Position numbers and translations under genes: made by a program. A stretch of 64,000 nucleotides of DNA from Nitrobacter sp. NHB1 (GTDB lineage: Bacteria; Pseudomonadota; Alphaproteobacteria; Rhizobiales; Xanthobacteraceae): positions 2,022,001 through 2,086,000 of the forward strand of contig NZ_JBAMDA010000001.1 of the NCBI RefSeq assembly GCF_036964665.1. Direction: 5' to 3'. Position 1 is the first letter of the stretch. The number at the start of each line of letters is the position of its first letter. Shown here piece by piece: positions 21,457-31,484 of this stretch. The notes beneath the pieces were generated by a model, which was not told the DNA's origin, searched no databases, and was given only the letters and a program-made list of their open reading frames with translations.

Positions 21457-24417
21457 ATGTCTCGCCAGAACGCGAATGCAGCATTTGCCCTTTCCTCGTT
21501 CCTGCAGGGCGCGAATGCCACTTATATCGACGGCCTCTACGCCCGCTACGAGAAAGACCCCGGCTCGGTCGATGCCGAGTGGCAGGACTTCTTCAAAAGC
21601 CTGAAGGACTCTCCCGAGGACGTCCGGAAGAACGCAAAAGGCCCGTCCTGGGAGAAGGCGAACTGGCCGCCGGCGCCGCAGGACGACCTCACCTCCGCGC
21701 TCGACGGCAACTGGACGCAGGTCGAGAAGGCCGTGGGCGCCAAGGTACAGGCCAAGGCAAAGGAGAAGAGGGATTCGGCGCTGGCCGGCGTCGATGTCAA
21801 CCAGGCCACCCGCGATTCGGTTCGCGCGCTGATGCTGATCCGTGCCTATCGCATGCGCGGGCATTTCCATGCCAGGCTCGACCCGCTCGGTCTCGAACCT
21901 CCGCGCGATCACGAAGAACTCGACCCGCGCGCCTACGGCTTCACCGATGCCGACATGGATCGCAAGATCTTCCTCGACCACGTCCTCGGCCTCGAATACG
22001 GCACGCTGCGCGAGATCGTGGCGATCTGCGAGCGGACCTACTGCCAGACGCTCGGCGTCGAGTTCATGCACATTTCGAACGGCGCGCAGAAGGGCTGGAT
22101 TCAGGAGCGCATCGAGGGGCCGGACAAGGAGATCAGCTTCACGCCGGAAGGCCGTCGCGCCATCCTGAAGAAACTCGTTGAGGCGGAGGGCTTCGAGAAG
22201 TTCTGCGACGTCAAGTTCACCGGCACCAAGCGCTTCGGTCTCGACGGCGGCGAATCGCTGATTCCGGCGCTGGAGCAGATCATCAAGCGCGGCGGCAACC
22301 TCGGCGTCAAGGAAATCGTGATCGGCATGCCGCACCGCGGACGGCTGAACGTGCTGACGCAGGTGATGGGCAAGCCGCACCGCGCGCTGTTCCACGAATT
22401 CAAGGGCGGCTCGGCAAATCCCGACGTGGTCGAGGGCTCGGGCGACGTCAAGTATCATCTCGGCGCGTCGTCGGACCGCGAGTTCGACAACAACCGGATC
22501 CACCTGTCGCTGACCGCCAACCCCTCGCACCTCGAAATCGTCGATCCGGTAGTGCTCGGCAAGGTGCGCGCCAAGCAGGACCAGCACGGCGATCCGCCCG
22601 ACCAGCGCGACTCGGTGCTGCCGCTCTTGATGCACGGCGACGCCGCCTTCGCGGGGCAAGGCGTGGTGGCGGAATGTTTCGCGCTGTCGGACCTCAAGGG
22701 CTACCGCACCGGCGGCTCGATCCACTTCATCGTCAACAACCAGATCGGCTTCACCACCTATCCGCGCTACTCGCGCTCGTCGCCCTATCCGTCCGACCTC
22801 GCGAAGATGATCGATGCGCCGATCTTCCACGTCAACGGCGACGATCCGGAAGCCGTGGTGTTCGCCGCCAAGGTGGCGATCGAATTCCGGCAGAAGTTCC
22901 ACAAGCCGGTGGTGATCGACATGTTCTGCTATCGCCGTCACGGCCATAACGAAGGCGACGAGCCGTCGTTCACCAATCCGATGATGTACAAGAAGATCGC
23001 GACGCACCCCTCGACGCTCGAACTGTACGCGAAGCGGCTGACCGCTGAGAGCCTCATAACCGAGGGCGAGATCGAAAAACTGAAAGCCGACTGGCGCGCA
23101 CGGCTCGACGCCGAATTCGAGGCCGGCGCCGGCTACAAGCCGAACAAAGCCGACTGGCTCGACGGCAAGTGGGCAGGCCTCAAGCTCGCCGAGCAGGACG
23201 AGGAGCCGCGCCGTGGCATCACCGGCGTGGACATCGCGACGCTGAAGGAGATCGGCCGCAGCATCACGCGGGTGCCGGACGGTTTCCGCGTGCATCGCAC
23301 GGTGCAGCGCTTTCTCGACCACCGCGCCACGGCGATCGACAGCGGTGTCGGTCTCGACTGGGCGACGGCCGAGGCGCTGGCGTTTTGCACCCTGGTGCTG
23401 GAGGGCCATAACGTCCGGCTGTCCGGCCAGGACAGCGAGCGCGGCACCTTCTCGCAGCGGCATTCGGTGCTGTTCGACCAGCAGGACGAGAGCCGCTACA
23501 CGCCGTTCAACCATCTCGGCAAGGACCAGGGCAGCTACGAGGTCATCAACTCGCTGCTGTCGGAAGAAGCGGTGCTCGGCTTCGAATACGGCTATTCGCT
23601 CGCGGAGCCCAACACGCTCACGCTATGGGAAGCGCAGTTCGGCGATTTCGCCAACGGCGCGCAGGTGGTGTTCGACCAGTTCATCTCCGCCGGAGAGCGC
23701 AAGTGGCTGCGCATGTCGGGCCTCGTCTGCATGCTGCCTCACGGCTATGAAGGCCAAGGACCGGAGCATTCCTCGGCGCGGCTGGAGCGATTCCTGCAGA
23801 TGTGCGCGGAAGACAACATGCAGGTGGTCAACCTCACCACGCCGGCAAACCACTTCCATGCGCTGCGCCGGCAGTTGAACCGCCAGATCCGCAAGCCGCT
23901 AATCATGATGACGCCGAAGTCGCTGCTGCGTCACAAGCGGGCGGTATCGCGTCTCGACGAGCTCGCCGCCGACACCGCATTCCACCGTATCCTTTACGAC
24001 GACGCGGCGATGCTGCCGGACCAGAAAATCAGGTTGGTGGAGGACGAGAAGATCCGCCGCGTGGTGCTGTGCTCCGGCAAGGTCTACTACGACCTCTACG
24101 AGGAACGCGAGAAGCGCGACATCACCGATGTCTACCTGGTGCGGATCGAACAGTTGTATCCGGTGCCGCTGAAGGCGCTGGTGCAGGTCCTCGGCAGCTT
24201 CAAGAAGGCCGAGATCGTCTGGTGCCAGGAAGAGCCGCGCAACATGGGCGCGTGGCACTTCATCGAACCCTATCTCGAATGGGTTCTCAACCAGATCGAC
24301 GCACCCAACAAGCGCCCGCGTTATGCCGGACGCGCCGCCGCCGCGGCCACCGCGACCGGGTTGCTGTCGAAGCATCTTGCGCAACTCAAGGCGTTGATCG
24401 ACGAGGCCCTGGACTGA
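21457..24417 (+). CDS. sucA: 2-oxoglutarate dehydrogenase E1 component
   Basis: The thiamine-diphosphate decarboxylase of the 2-oxoglutarate dehydrogenase complex; 986 residues. The N-terminal E2-binding arm reads [40 protein letters not shown] and [20 protein letters not shown] are E1o signatures, [11 protein letters not shown]-like [14 protein letters not shown] and [17 protein letters not shown] form the ThDP/Mg site, and [17 protein letters not shown] appears as [19 protein letters not shown] in the transketolase-like domain. The genes for E2 and E3 follow on the same strand. Confidence 0.97.
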   Translation: MSRQNANAAFALSSFLQGANATYIDGLYARYEKDPGSVDAEWQDFFKSLKDSPEDVRKNAKGPSWEKANWPPAPQDDLTSALDGNWTQVEKAVGAKVQAKAKEKRDSALAGVDVNQATRDSVRALMLIRAYRMRGHFHARLDPLGLEPPRDHEELDPRAYGFTDADMDRKIFLDHVLGLEYGTLREIVAICERTYCQTLGVEFMHISNGAQKGWIQERIEGPDKEISFTPEGRRAILKKLVEAEGFEKFCDVKFTGTKRFGLDGGESLIPALEQIIKRGGNLGVKEIVIGMPHRGRLNVLTQVMGKPHRALFHEFKGGSANPDVVEGSGDVKYHLGASSDREFDNNRIHLSLTANPSHLEIVDPVVLGKVRAKQDQHGDPPDQRDSVLPLLMHGDAAFAGQGVVAECFALSDLKGYRTGGSIHFIVNNQIGFTTYPRYSRSSPYPSDLAKMIDAPIFHVNGDDPEAVVFAAKVAIEFRQKFHKPVVIDMFCYRRHGHNEGDEPSFTNPMMYKKIATHPSTLELYAKRLTAESLITEGEIEKLKADWRARLDAEFEAGAGYKPNKADWLDGKWAGLKLAEQDEEPRRGITGVDIATLKEIGRSITRVPDGFRVHRTVQRFLDHRATAIDSGVGLDWATAEALAFCTLVLEGHNVRLSGQDSERGTFSQRHSVLFDQQDESRYTPFNHLGKDQGSYEVINSLLSEEAVLGFEYGYSLAEPNTLTLWEAQFGDFANGAQVVFDQFISAGERKWLRMSGLVCMLPHGYEGQGPEHSSARLERFLQMCAEDNMQVVNLTTPANHFHALRRQLNRQIRKPLIMMTPKSLLRHKRAVSRLDELAADTAFHRILYDDAAMLPDQKIRLVEDEKIRRVVLCSGKVYYDLYEEREKRDITDVYLVRIEQLYPVPLKALVQVLGSFKKAEIVWCQEEPRNMGAWHFIEPYLEWVLNQIDAPNKRPRYAGRAAAAATATGLLSKHLAQLKALIDEALD

Positions 24418-24423
24418 GGAATT

Positions 24424-24535
24424 GTCATGCTCCGCGAAAGCGAGGCATCCAGTACCATGCAGCGCCGGTGCTCCCGCATGACGCGCCTCGGACTATCATC
24501 CGCGTTCGCGGATGGTCACTGCGGAGTTTTATTGA
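24424..24535. repeat. Degenerate palindromic segment between sucA and sucB
   Basis: GTCATGCTCCGCGAAAGCG with GGCATCCAG at 24425, and CCGCATGACGCG plus CGCGTTCGCGGATGGTCAC downstream, look like a decayed palindromic repeat. No protein is encoded and the sucB ribosome site follows. Confidence 0.4.
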
Positions 24536-24548
24536 GGACAAAACAACA

Positions 24549-25775
24549 ATGATTGAGATACGCGTTCCGACGCTCGGCGAATCGGTGACCGAGGCGACAA
24601 TCGGAAAATGGTTCAAGAAGCCAGGCGACGCCGTGGCCGTCGACGAGCCGCTCGTCGAGCTCGAAACCGACAAGGTGACCATCGAAGTGCCCGCACCCTC
24701 CGCCGGCACGCTTGGCGAGATCGTCGCCAGGGACGGCGAGACGGTTGCCGTCGGCGCACTGCTTGGGCAGATTTCCGAAGGTGCGGCACCCGCGAAGGCT
24801 GCCGCACCGGCGGCGCAGCCTGCTGTCACTGCTCCGGCTTCCCCTGCCCCGGCGCAAAAATCGCCGCCATCCGACGCGCCGCTCGCGCCCTCGGTGCGAA
24901 AACTCTCCACTGAGAGCGGCGTCGACGCCTCGACCGTGCCGGGCTCCGGCAAGGACGGCCGCGTCACCAAGGGCGACATGCTGGCCGCGATCGAGAAGGC
25001 CGCATCCACGGCGACCCCGGTCAACCAGCCGGCCGCCGCCGTGCAGGTGCGCGCGCCCTCGCCCGCCGACGACGCCGCGCGCGAGGAGCGCGTGAAGATG
25101 ACGCGGCTGCGCCAGACCATCGCGCGCCGCCTCAAGGAGGTGCAGAACACCGCCGCAATGCTGACGACCTTCAACGAGGTCGACATGACCGGCGTCATGA
25201 CGCTCCGTACGCACTACAAGGAGGCGTTCGAGAGGAAGCACGGCTCCAAGCTCGGCTTCATGGGCTTCTTCACCAAGGCCTGCGTGCAGGCATTGAAGGA
25301 CATTCCCGCCGCCAACGCCGAAATCGACGGCACCGACCTGATCTACAAGAATTACTACCACATCGGCATTGCAGTGGGCACCGACAAGGGTCTCGTCGTG
25401 CCCGTGGTGCGCGACTGCGACCGCAAGTCGATCGCCGAGATCGAGAAAAGCATCGCCGATTACGGCCGCCGCGCCCGCGACGGTCAGCTCAAGATCGACG
25501 AGATGCAGGGCGGCACCTTCACCATCACCAATGGCGGTATCTACGGCTCGCTGATGTCGACGCCGATCCTGAACGCGCCGCAGGCCGGCATTCTGGGTAT
25601 GCACAAGATTCAGGAGCGGCCGATGGCGATCGGCGGCAAGGTCGAAATCCGCCCGATGATGTATCTGGCGCTGTCCTACGACCACCGCGTCATCGACGGC
25701 AAGGACGCCGTCACCTTCCTCGTGCGCGTCAAGGAATCGCTTGAAGACCCGGCCCGACTGGTGCTGGATTTGTAG
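24549..25775 (+). CDS. sucB: Dihydrolipoyl succinyltransferase (E2 of 2-oxoglutarate dehydrogenase)
   Basis: The E2 core of the 2-oxoglutarate dehydrogenase complex; 408 residues from [20 protein letters not shown]. One lipoyl domain carries Lys42 in [14 protein letters not shown]. An Ala/Pro-rich linker (about 80-115) is followed by the E1/E3-binding domain ([20 protein letters not shown]) and the catalytic domain with [14 protein letters not shown], whose His379 and Asp are catalytic. A longer open frame from 23802 overlaps sucA out of frame and is not real. An unusual orphan gene, not lpdA, comes next. Confidence 0.96.
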   Translation: MIEIRVPTLGESVTEATIGKWFKKPGDAVAVDEPLVELETDKVTIEVPAPSAGTLGEIVARDGETVAVGALLGQISEGAAPAKAAAPAAQPAVTAPASPAPAQKSPPSDAPLAPSVRKLSTESGVDASTVPGSGKDGRVTKGDMLAAIEKAASTATPVNQPAAAVQVRAPSPADDAAREERVKMTRLRQTIARRLKEVQNTAAMLTTFNEVDMTGVMTLRTHYKEAFERKHGSKLGFMGFFTKACVQALKDIPAANAEIDGTDLIYKNYYHIGIAVGTDKGLVVPVVRDCDRKSIAEIEKSIADYGRRARDGQLKIDEMQGGTFTITNGGIYGSLMSTPILNAPQAGILGMHKIQERPMAIGGKVEIRPMMYLALSYDHRVIDGKDAVTFLVRVKESLEDPARLVLDL

Positions 25776-25796
25776 TTCAAGCTAAGGGGGAACCAC

Positions 25797-26297
25797 ATGA
25801 CGCAAATCTTGCTGAAGTCCGACACCAAAACCACCGAGTTTGGTCATTTGACCTCAATCGATCTGGAGCTGAATGCAGTCATTTTAGAACTGTTTTATTT
25901 GGCTTGCTTGAGCTTTGAGCATGGGCCATCCGCTGCAAAGATTTACGCCTTCGAATACGCCGGGGAAATTAAAAGCATTGACTGTGAAAACTCTTTCAAC
26001 GCTCTTGGATCTTTCGAAAACATCTCGAAAAAATCCGCGGACTGGGTCTTGTCGCGAACTCTGTTCTACCATGACAACCAGAGGCGACGGGCGAAGGCCG
26101 ATCCGGAAAACGCGAAAGTTGAAGAAAAGCATCAACTGGCGATCGAGAAAAAGCTCGACAACCTCGACAAGGCGCACTCTTTGAGGCGAAAGCTGATCAC
26201 CGACGGAGCCGACCCAGACGAGGTCAACCGACTAGTCGGCGGATTGCTATTCGACCAGCGTGCAAAATTGCTCCCCGGACCGGACCAAACGGGTTGA
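25797..26297 (+). CDS. Orphan protein of unknown function inside the TCA operon
   Basis: A 166-residue product beginning MTQILLKSDTKTTEFGHLTS. It has a good ribosome site (AAGGGGGAA, 7 bp before the ATG) and starts 21 bp after the sucB stop. I do not recognise a domain. The middle is hydrophobic-aromatic (VILELFYLACLSFEHG), the later part is a long charged helix region (KVEEKHQLAIEKKLDNLDKA) that may form a coiled coil, and no signal peptide or membrane segment is convincing. Codon usage is visibly more AT-rich than in neighbouring genes (many AAA, TTT, GAA, TTG codons), which suggests acquisition from elsewhere. A dehydrogenase gene fragment and repeats follow before lpdA. Confidence 0.65.
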   Translation: MTQILLKSDTKTTEFGHLTSIDLELNAVILELFYLACLSFEHGPSAAKIYAFEYAGEIKSIDCENSFNALGSFENISKKSADWVLSRTLFYHDNQRRRAKADPENAKVEEKHQLAIEKKLDNLDKAHSLRRKLITDGADPDEVNRLVGGLLFDQRAKLLPGPDQTG

Positions 26298-26310
26298 GAG
26301 GCGCTCTTGA

Positions 26311-26445
26311 AACCACGCAGTTCGAGCTTCGTATTGGCCGCAGCGCGGCGGCACCGCGGATGAAATCGCCAACGCCATCGCCAGACTGTTGTTTGACGAA
26401 GCCTCCTGTGTCGCTGGCATGACGACGAACGTCTCCGGCGGATGC
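26311..26445 (+). pseudogene. C-terminal remnant of a short-chain dehydrogenase/reductase
   Basis: From 26338 the frame reads PQRGGTADEIANAIARLL, then FDEASCVAGMTTNVSGGC. This matches the conserved C-terminal part of SDR enzymes (PxxRxGTxEEIAxAIxxLxSDEASxVTGxxxxVxGG). The frame is open only from 26311, after a TGA at 26308-26310, and holds no Rossmann or catalytic Tyr-Lys region. A family B repeat replaces the normal end. It is a gene relic of about 45 codons. Confidence 0.7.
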
Positions 26446-26575
26446 TATAGCGTTTTCGAGCGAAGTATGTCCTCGGGCTTGACCCGAGGATGGATACTGG
26501 TTCGCGTGAAAAAAAACGCGCCAAAACAACAACCTGGAGCTTTGCTTCTGATCCCCTCAGAAGCAAAGCTCCAGG
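26443..26575. repeat. Composite palindromic element, family B plus a perfect 19-bp hairpin
   Basis: The first part runs TATAGCGTTTTCGAGCGAAG, TCCTCGGGCTTGACCCGAGG, GTTCGCGTGAAAAAAAACGC. The second part is a perfect hairpin at 26533-26575: a 19-bp stem (CCTGGAGCTTTGCTTCTGA with its complement) and a TCCCC loop. It ends 36 bp before lpdA. Related copies: 9818-9945, 38398-38501, 60013-60092. Confidence 0.8.
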
Positions 26576-26611
26576 CGCGTCACAAGGATTGAAACGACAG
26601 GATTTGAGACT

Positions 26612-28015
26612 ATGGCGACTTACGACCTCATCGTTATCGGCACCGGCCCTGGAGGTTACGTCTGCGCCATTCGCGCGGCACAGCTCGGCATGAAGGTCGC
26701 CGTGGTCGAGAAGAACCCGACGCTCGGGGGCACCTGTCTCAATGTCGGCTGCATGCCCTCGAAGGCGCTGCTGTACGCCTCGGAAATGTTCGAGGAAGCC
26801 GGGCATTCGTTTGCAAAGATGGGCGTGACGGTCTCCGCGCCGAAACTCGACCTGCCAACGATGATGAACTTCAAGCAGCAGGGCATCGACGGCAACGTCA
26901 AGGGCGTCGAGTTTTTAATGAAAAAGAACAAGATCGACGTCATCAGCGGCACGGGCAGGATTCTCGCCGCCCGCAAGGTCGAGGTGTCAGGCGCCGACGG
27001 CAAGAAGCAAACCGTGGAAACCAAGACCATCGTTATCGCCACCGGCTCCGATGTCGCGAAGCTCAAGGGCATCGACATCGACGAGAAGCGCATCGTGTCC
27101 TCGACCGGCGCGCTGTCGCTCGACAAGGTGCCGGGCAAGCTTCTGATCGTCGGCGCCGGCGTGATCGGCCTCGAACTCGGCTCGGTGTGGCACCGGCTCG
27201 GTGCGCAGGTCACGGTGGTGGAATTCCTCGATCGCATCCTGCCCGGCATGGACGGGGAGATCGCCAAGCAATTCCAGCGCATCCTCGAAAAGCAGGGCTT
27301 TGCGTTCAAGCTCGGCGCCAAGGTCACCGGCGTCGATACCTCAGGCAAGACGCTGGTGGCGCAGGTCGAGCCAGCCGCGGGCGGCGCGGCCGAGACGATC
27401 GAAGCCGACGTGGTGCTGGTCGCGATCGGCCGCACGCCCTACACCGACGGCCTTGGCCTGAAGGAAGCGGGTGTCGCGCTCGACGATCGCGGCCGTGTCG
27501 AGATCGACGCGCATTTCGCGACCAATGTGAAAGGCGTCTATGCCATCGGCGACGTGGTCGCGGGACCGATGCTCGCGCACAAGGCCGAGGACGAGGGCGT
27601 GGCCTGCGCGGAAATCCTCGCCGGCCAGGCCGGCCATGTGAACTACGACGTGATACCCGGCGTGATCTACACCACGCCCGAGGTCTCCTCGGTCGGCAAG
27701 ACCGAGGACGAGTTGAAGCAGGCGGGAACGGCCTACACCGTCGGCAAGTTTCCGTTCACGGCCAATGGCCGCTCCAAGGTCAACCAGACCACCGACGGCT
27801 TTGTGAAGATTCTCGCGGATGCCAAGACCGATCGCGTGCTCGGCGTGCACATCATCGGCCGCGAGGCCGGCGAGATGATCCACGAGGCCTGCGTGCTGAT
27901 GGAATTCGGCGGCTCGGCGGAAGACCTCGCCCGCACCTGCCACGCTCACCCGACGCGATCGGAAGCCATCAAGGAAGCCGCCCTCGCCGTAGGCAAACGC
28001 GCCATCCACATGTGA
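26612..28015 (+). CDS. lpdA: Dihydrolipoyl dehydrogenase (E3)
   Basis: Flavoprotein that reoxidises dihydrolipoyl groups with NAD; shared by 2-acid dehydrogenase complexes and, by position, serving SucAB. The product is 467 residues. The FAD motif is [18 protein letters not shown], and the redox disulfide is Cys42-Cys47 in [16 protein letters not shown]. The NAD motif is [38 protein letters not shown] is the second FAD segment, and the interface His-Glu pair lies in [16 protein letters not shown]. Its separation from sucB by an orphan gene, an SDR remnant and repeats may weaken co-transcription. It converges on xerC 17 bp away. Confidence 0.97.
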   Translation: MATYDLIVIGTGPGGYVCAIRAAQLGMKVAVVEKNPTLGGTCLNVGCMPSKALLYASEMFEEAGHSFAKMGVTVSAPKLDLPTMMNFKQQGIDGNVKGVEFLMKKNKIDVISGTGRILAARKVEVSGADGKKQTVETKTIVIATGSDVAKLKGIDIDEKRIVSSTGALSLDKVPGKLLIVGAGVIGLELGSVWHRLGAQVTVVEFLDRILPGMDGEIAKQFQRILEKQGFAFKLGAKVTGVDTSGKTLVAQVEPAAGGAAETIEADVVLVAIGRTPYTDGLGLKEAGVALDDRGRVEIDAHFATNVKGVYAIGDVVAGPMLAHKAEDEGVACAEILAGQAGHVNYDVIPGVIYTTPEVSSVGKTEDELKQAGTAYTVGKFPFTANGRSKVNQTTDGFVKILADAKTDRVLGVHIIGREAGEMIHEACVLMEFGGSAEDLARTCHAHPTRSEAIKEAALAVGKRAIHM

Positions 28016-28032
28016 TGCTGCGGGTCATGCCA

Positions 28033-29001
28033 TCAGGCGCGAGGATGGGCGGTCTTGTAGACCTCAAACAGCCGTTCGCTGTCGATGCCGGTGTAGATCT
28101 GGGTGGTCGAGAGCGAGGCGTGGCCAAGCAGTTCCTGGATCGCGCGCAGGTCGCCGCCGCGGCTTAAGAGGTGCGTCGCAAATGAATGGCGCAACGCGTG
28201 TGGCGTCGCGCTGTCGGGCAGGCCCAGCGCGCCGCGCATTCGCGCCATGACAAGCTGGATGATGCGGGCCTTAAGCGGGCCGCCCCGCGCACCGACGAAG
28301 ATCGGCCCTTCCGGCGGCAGCGAATGCGGGCACATCGCTACATATTCTTGGACCAGCGCCAGCACGTTTTGCAGCACCGGCACCATCCGCGTCTTGTTGC
28401 CCTTGCCGGTGACGACCAGAACGTCGCCCGCGCCAGGTTGCGGCACATCGCGGCGCTTCAGCCCGAGCGCTTCGGAAATTCGCAAGCCCGATCCGTATAG
28501 CAGCGCCATCACCGCCGCATCGCGCGCCCAGATCCAGGGCTCGCGATCCTCGCCGGCCCGCTCGGACGCGTCCGCAAACCGCTTCGCCGCGCTGATATGG
28601 ATCGGCTTCGGCAGGCTCTTGCCGACTTTCGGCGCGCGGATCGCGCTTAACGCGCCGACCTTGCCGAGCCCTTCCCGTTCCAGGAATCGCGCGAACGAAC
28701 GCAGGCCCGCCAGCGCCCGCATCAGCGAGCGGCCACCGATGTCATCGGCGCGGCGCGCGGCCATGAAGGCCCTGACATCGCTCGCCTCCAGCGAAGCAAA
28801 GCGCTTTAGCGTCACCAACCCACCCCAATGCTGACTGAGAAACATCAGGCACTGCCGGGCGTCCCGCGCATAGGCCTCACACGTCTTGGGCGATAGCCGG
28901 CGCTCGGCCCGCAGATGCGCCAGCCATCGCACCATTTGCTGCCCCAGATCCGGGGCCGCACAGGCGAGATCGGGAAGCGGCTCTGGCGCGGGTTTGGCCA
29001 T
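28033..29001 (-). CDS. xerC: Tyrosine recombinase XerC
   Basis: Site-specific recombinase that with XerD resolves chromosome dimers at dif. The product is 322 residues from MAKPAPEPLPDLACAAPD (ATG at 29001). The N-terminal SAM-like core-binding domain has LRAERRLSPKTCEAYARDAR. The catalytic set is Arg in YGSGLRISEALGL, Lys in VVTGKGNKTRMVPV, His-X-X-Arg in PHALRHSFATHLLSRGGD, His in LGHASLSTTQ, and nucleophile Tyr303 in TQIYTGID. The adjacent, divergent priA fits a replication/chromosome-maintenance locus. A truncated family B repeat start lies just upstream (about 29013-29040). Confidence 0.93.
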   Translation of the reverse strand: MAKPAPEPLPDLACAAPDLGQQMVRWLAHLRAERRLSPKTCEAYARDARQCLMFLSQHWGGLVTLKRFASLEASDVRAFMAARRADDIGGRSLMRALAGLRSFARFLEREGLGKVGALSAIRAPKVGKSLPKPIHISAAKRFADASERAGEDREPWIWARDAAVMALLYGSGLRISEALGLKRRDVPQPGAGDVLVVTGKGNKTRMVPVLQNVLALVQEYVAMCPHSLPPEGPIFVGARGGPLKARIIQLVMARMRGALGLPDSATPHALRHSFATHLLSRGGDLRAIQELLGHASLSTTQIYTGIDSERLFEVYKTAHPRA

Positions 29002-29012
29002 GATTCGTCCCC

Positions 29013-29040
29013 ATATAGCGTTTTCGAGCGAAATGGCTCG
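29013..29040. repeat. Partial family B element upstream of xerC
   Basis: TATAGCGTTTTCGAGCGAAA at 29014 matches the start of the family B repeat and then diverges. It lies in the xerC/priA divergent promoter region. Confidence 0.5.
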
Positions 29041-29171
29041 AACGCGACGATTCCGGTGATTATATCGCACCGCCTTCGTTTATCGTTCGCTAACTTTCCG
29101 GACCATGGCTGGCCTCCTGCGGCGACGCCGCCTAACTTTAGCGCGCACTCACAATCGAAGCCGATTCTTGG

Positions 29172-31388
29172 ATGGATCATTTCTCGCGCAACGACACGTC
29201 CCCGGTATCGTCATCGACGACACGCGTCGTCGACGTGCTGGTTCCCGTCGCGATCGATCAGGCCTATTCCTATCGCGTGCCGCGCGGCATGGAAGTTGCG
29301 CCCGGCGACGTGGTGACGGTGCCGCTCGGACCCCGCGAGGTGATCGCCGTGGTCTGGGCCGAGAACCCCGCACCCGATCCGCGCCTGCACAACCGCTTGA
29401 AAGACATCGGCGAAAAACTCGACGTGCCGCCGCTCAAGGATGAACTGCGCACGCTGGTCGACTGGGTCGCCAACTACACGCTGTCGGCGCGCGGCATGGT
29501 GATGCGCATGAGCCTGCGAATGGGCGAGCACTTAGGGCCGGAGCGGGCGCGCCCCGGCGTGCGGCTGACCGGCGAACCGCCGCAGCGCATGACGGCGGCG
29601 CGACAGCGGCTGATCGCGGCGTTGTCCGATGGTCTGCTGCACGGAAAATCCGACGCGGCAAAGGAGGCCGGCGTCAGCGCCGGCGTCGTCGACGGGCTCG
29701 TCGACGAGGGCACGCTGACGATTGAGCCGATGCCGCGGCCGTCGCCGCCACCGCCGCCTGACCCGGACTTCGCCGTGCCGGATTTTTCCCGATCGCAGCG
29801 GACGGCCGTGGACGCGATGCGCGCGCTGGCGTCGAACGGCACGTTCCACGTCGCGCTGCTCGACGGCGTCACCGGCTCGGGCAAGACTGAGGTCTACTTC
29901 GAAGCAGTCGCCGAAACCATCCGCCGCGGTAAACAGGCGCTGATCCTGATGCCGGAGATCGTGCTGACCGGGCAGTTCCGTGACCGTTTCGCCGCCCGCT
30001 TCGGCGAGCGGCCGCTGGAGTGGCATTCCGAACTGACACCGCGCACCCGCGCGCGCAACTGGGCTGCCCTCGCGGCGGGCGAGGCGCAAGTCGTGGTCGG
30101 CGCACGCTCGGCGCTGTTTCTCCCTTATGCCGATCTCGGATTGATCATCGTCGATGAGGAGCACGACCAGGCCTATAAGCAGGACGAAGGCACGCACTAT
30201 CACGCCCGCGACATGGCCGTGGTGCGCGCGCATATCGCGAAAATCCCGATCGTGCTGGCGTCGGCGACCCCATCGGTGGAGAGCGAGGTCAATGCGCGCA
30301 AGGGACGCTACCAGCGCATCGCGCTGACGTCCCGGTTCGGCGGTCAGCACATGCCGCAGATCGAGCTGATCGATCTGCGCCGCGAGGGACCGCCGCGCGG
30401 CCGCTTCATTTCCCCGCGTCTCGCAGGCGAGATTCGCACCGCCATCGAACGGCGGGAGCAAGCGCTGCTGTTTCTCAACCGCCGTGGCTATGCACCGCTG
30501 ACCTTGTGCCGGGCCTGCGGCCATCGCTTCGCCTGCACCATCTGCGATGCATGGCTGGTCGATCACCGCTTCCGCCAGCGGCTGGTGTGCCATCACTGCG
30601 GCTTCTCGATGCCGCGCCCGCACCAATGCCCGCATTGCGCCGCCGAGGGATCGCTGGTGGCGGTCGGCCCCGGCGTCGAGCGGTTGCAGGAAGAAGCCGC
30701 CGCGCTATTTCCCGAGGCCCGCACCCTGGTGCTGTCGAGCGATCTGGTCACCTCGATCGAAACCATGCGCTCGGAACTCAATGACATCGCGGAGGGCCGC
30801 GTCGACATCATCATCGGCACGCAACTGGTGGCCAAGGGACATCACTTTCCGCGCCTGAACCTCGTCGGCGTCATCGACGCCGACCTCGGACTCGGCAACG
30901 GCGATCCTCGCGCCGCGGAGCGAACCTTCCAACTGCTCAACCAGGTGATCGGCCGCACCGGCCGCGAGCAGGGCCACGGCATCGGCTATCTGCAAACCCA
31001 TCAGCCCGAACATCCGGTGATGAGGGCGCTGGTCGCAAGCGACCGCGAAGCGTTCTACGCCAGCGAGATCGAGGCACGGGAGCGCTCGGGCTATCCGCCG
31101 TTCGGCCGGCTGGCGAGCCTGATTATTTCCGCAGGCGACCGCCCGACCGCAGAGAGTTTTGCCCGCCACCTGGCGGCGATCACGCCGATCGACGAGCGCA
31201 TTCAGGTGCTCGGACCGGCGGAAGCGCCGCTCGCCGTGATCAAGGGCCGCTATCGTTTCCGGCTGCTGGTGAAGTCGGCGCGCGGCGTGGATCTGTCCGG
31301 CTATTTGCGCGAATGGCTCGCCGCGGGACCGAAGACCAAAGGCAATCTCAAGCTGGAGATCGACGTCGATCCCCAGAGCTTTCTTTGA
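29172..31388 (+). CDS. priA: Primosomal protein N' (replication restart helicase PriA)
   Basis: 3'-5' helicase that recognises stalled forks and reloads the replisome. The product is 738 residues. The N-terminal DNA-binding domain reads VVDVLVPVAIDQAYSYRVPR. Walker A is GVTGSGKTEVYFEAV (near 230-245) and the DEAH-type box is IIVDEEHDQAYKQDEGTHY (near 326). The zinc-binding block has eight Cys in pairs (CRACGHRFACTICD, CHHCGFSMP, CPHC) around residues 446-490. Later helicase motifs are GTQLVAKGHHFP and NQVIGRTGREQG. The ATG at 29172 is the only good Met before the conserved start. Confidence 0.96.
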   Translation: MDHFSRNDTSPVSSSTTRVVDVLVPVAIDQAYSYRVPRGMEVAPGDVVTVPLGPREVIAVVWAENPAPDPRLHNRLKDIGEKLDVPPLKDELRTLVDWVANYTLSARGMVMRMSLRMGEHLGPERARPGVRLTGEPPQRMTAARQRLIAALSDGLLHGKSDAAKEAGVSAGVVDGLVDEGTLTIEPMPRPSPPPPPDPDFAVPDFSRSQRTAVDAMRALASNGTFHVALLDGVTGSGKTEVYFEAVAETIRRGKQALILMPEIVLTGQFRDRFAARFGERPLEWHSELTPRTRARNWAALAAGEAQVVVGARSALFLPYADLGLIIVDEEHDQAYKQDEGTHYHARDMAVVRAHIAKIPIVLASATPSVESEVNARKGRYQRIALTSRFGGQHMPQIELIDLRREGPPRGRFISPRLAGEIRTAIERREQALLFLNRRGYAPLTLCRACGHRFACTICDAWLVDHRFRQRLVCHHCGFSMPRPHQCPHCAAEGSLVAVGPGVERLQEEAAALFPEARTLVLSSDLVTSIETMRSELNDIAEGRVDIIIGTQLVAKGHHFPRLNLVGVIDADLGLGNGDPRAAERTFQLLNQVIGRTGREQGHGIGYLQTHQPEHPVMRALVASDREAFYASEIEARERSGYPPFGRLASLIISAGDRPTAESFARHLAAITPIDERIQVLGPAEAPLAVIKGRYRFRLLVKSARGVDLSGYLREWLAAGPKTKGNLKLEIDVDPQSFL

Positions 31389-31484
31389 GGTTGCTCCGCA
31401 TTTCGGACGCAGCGTGAGCATCCTGACGCGCCGCCCTCATCCGGACCGACACCCGCTTCGCCGGAGAGCGCCTTGACGCGGCGC

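Noticed and set aside
21445-23514. 689-codon open frame on the minus strand
   Set aside because: It lies fully opposite sucA, whose product is intact and conserved; composition is Arg/Val/Asp-rich shadow sequence.
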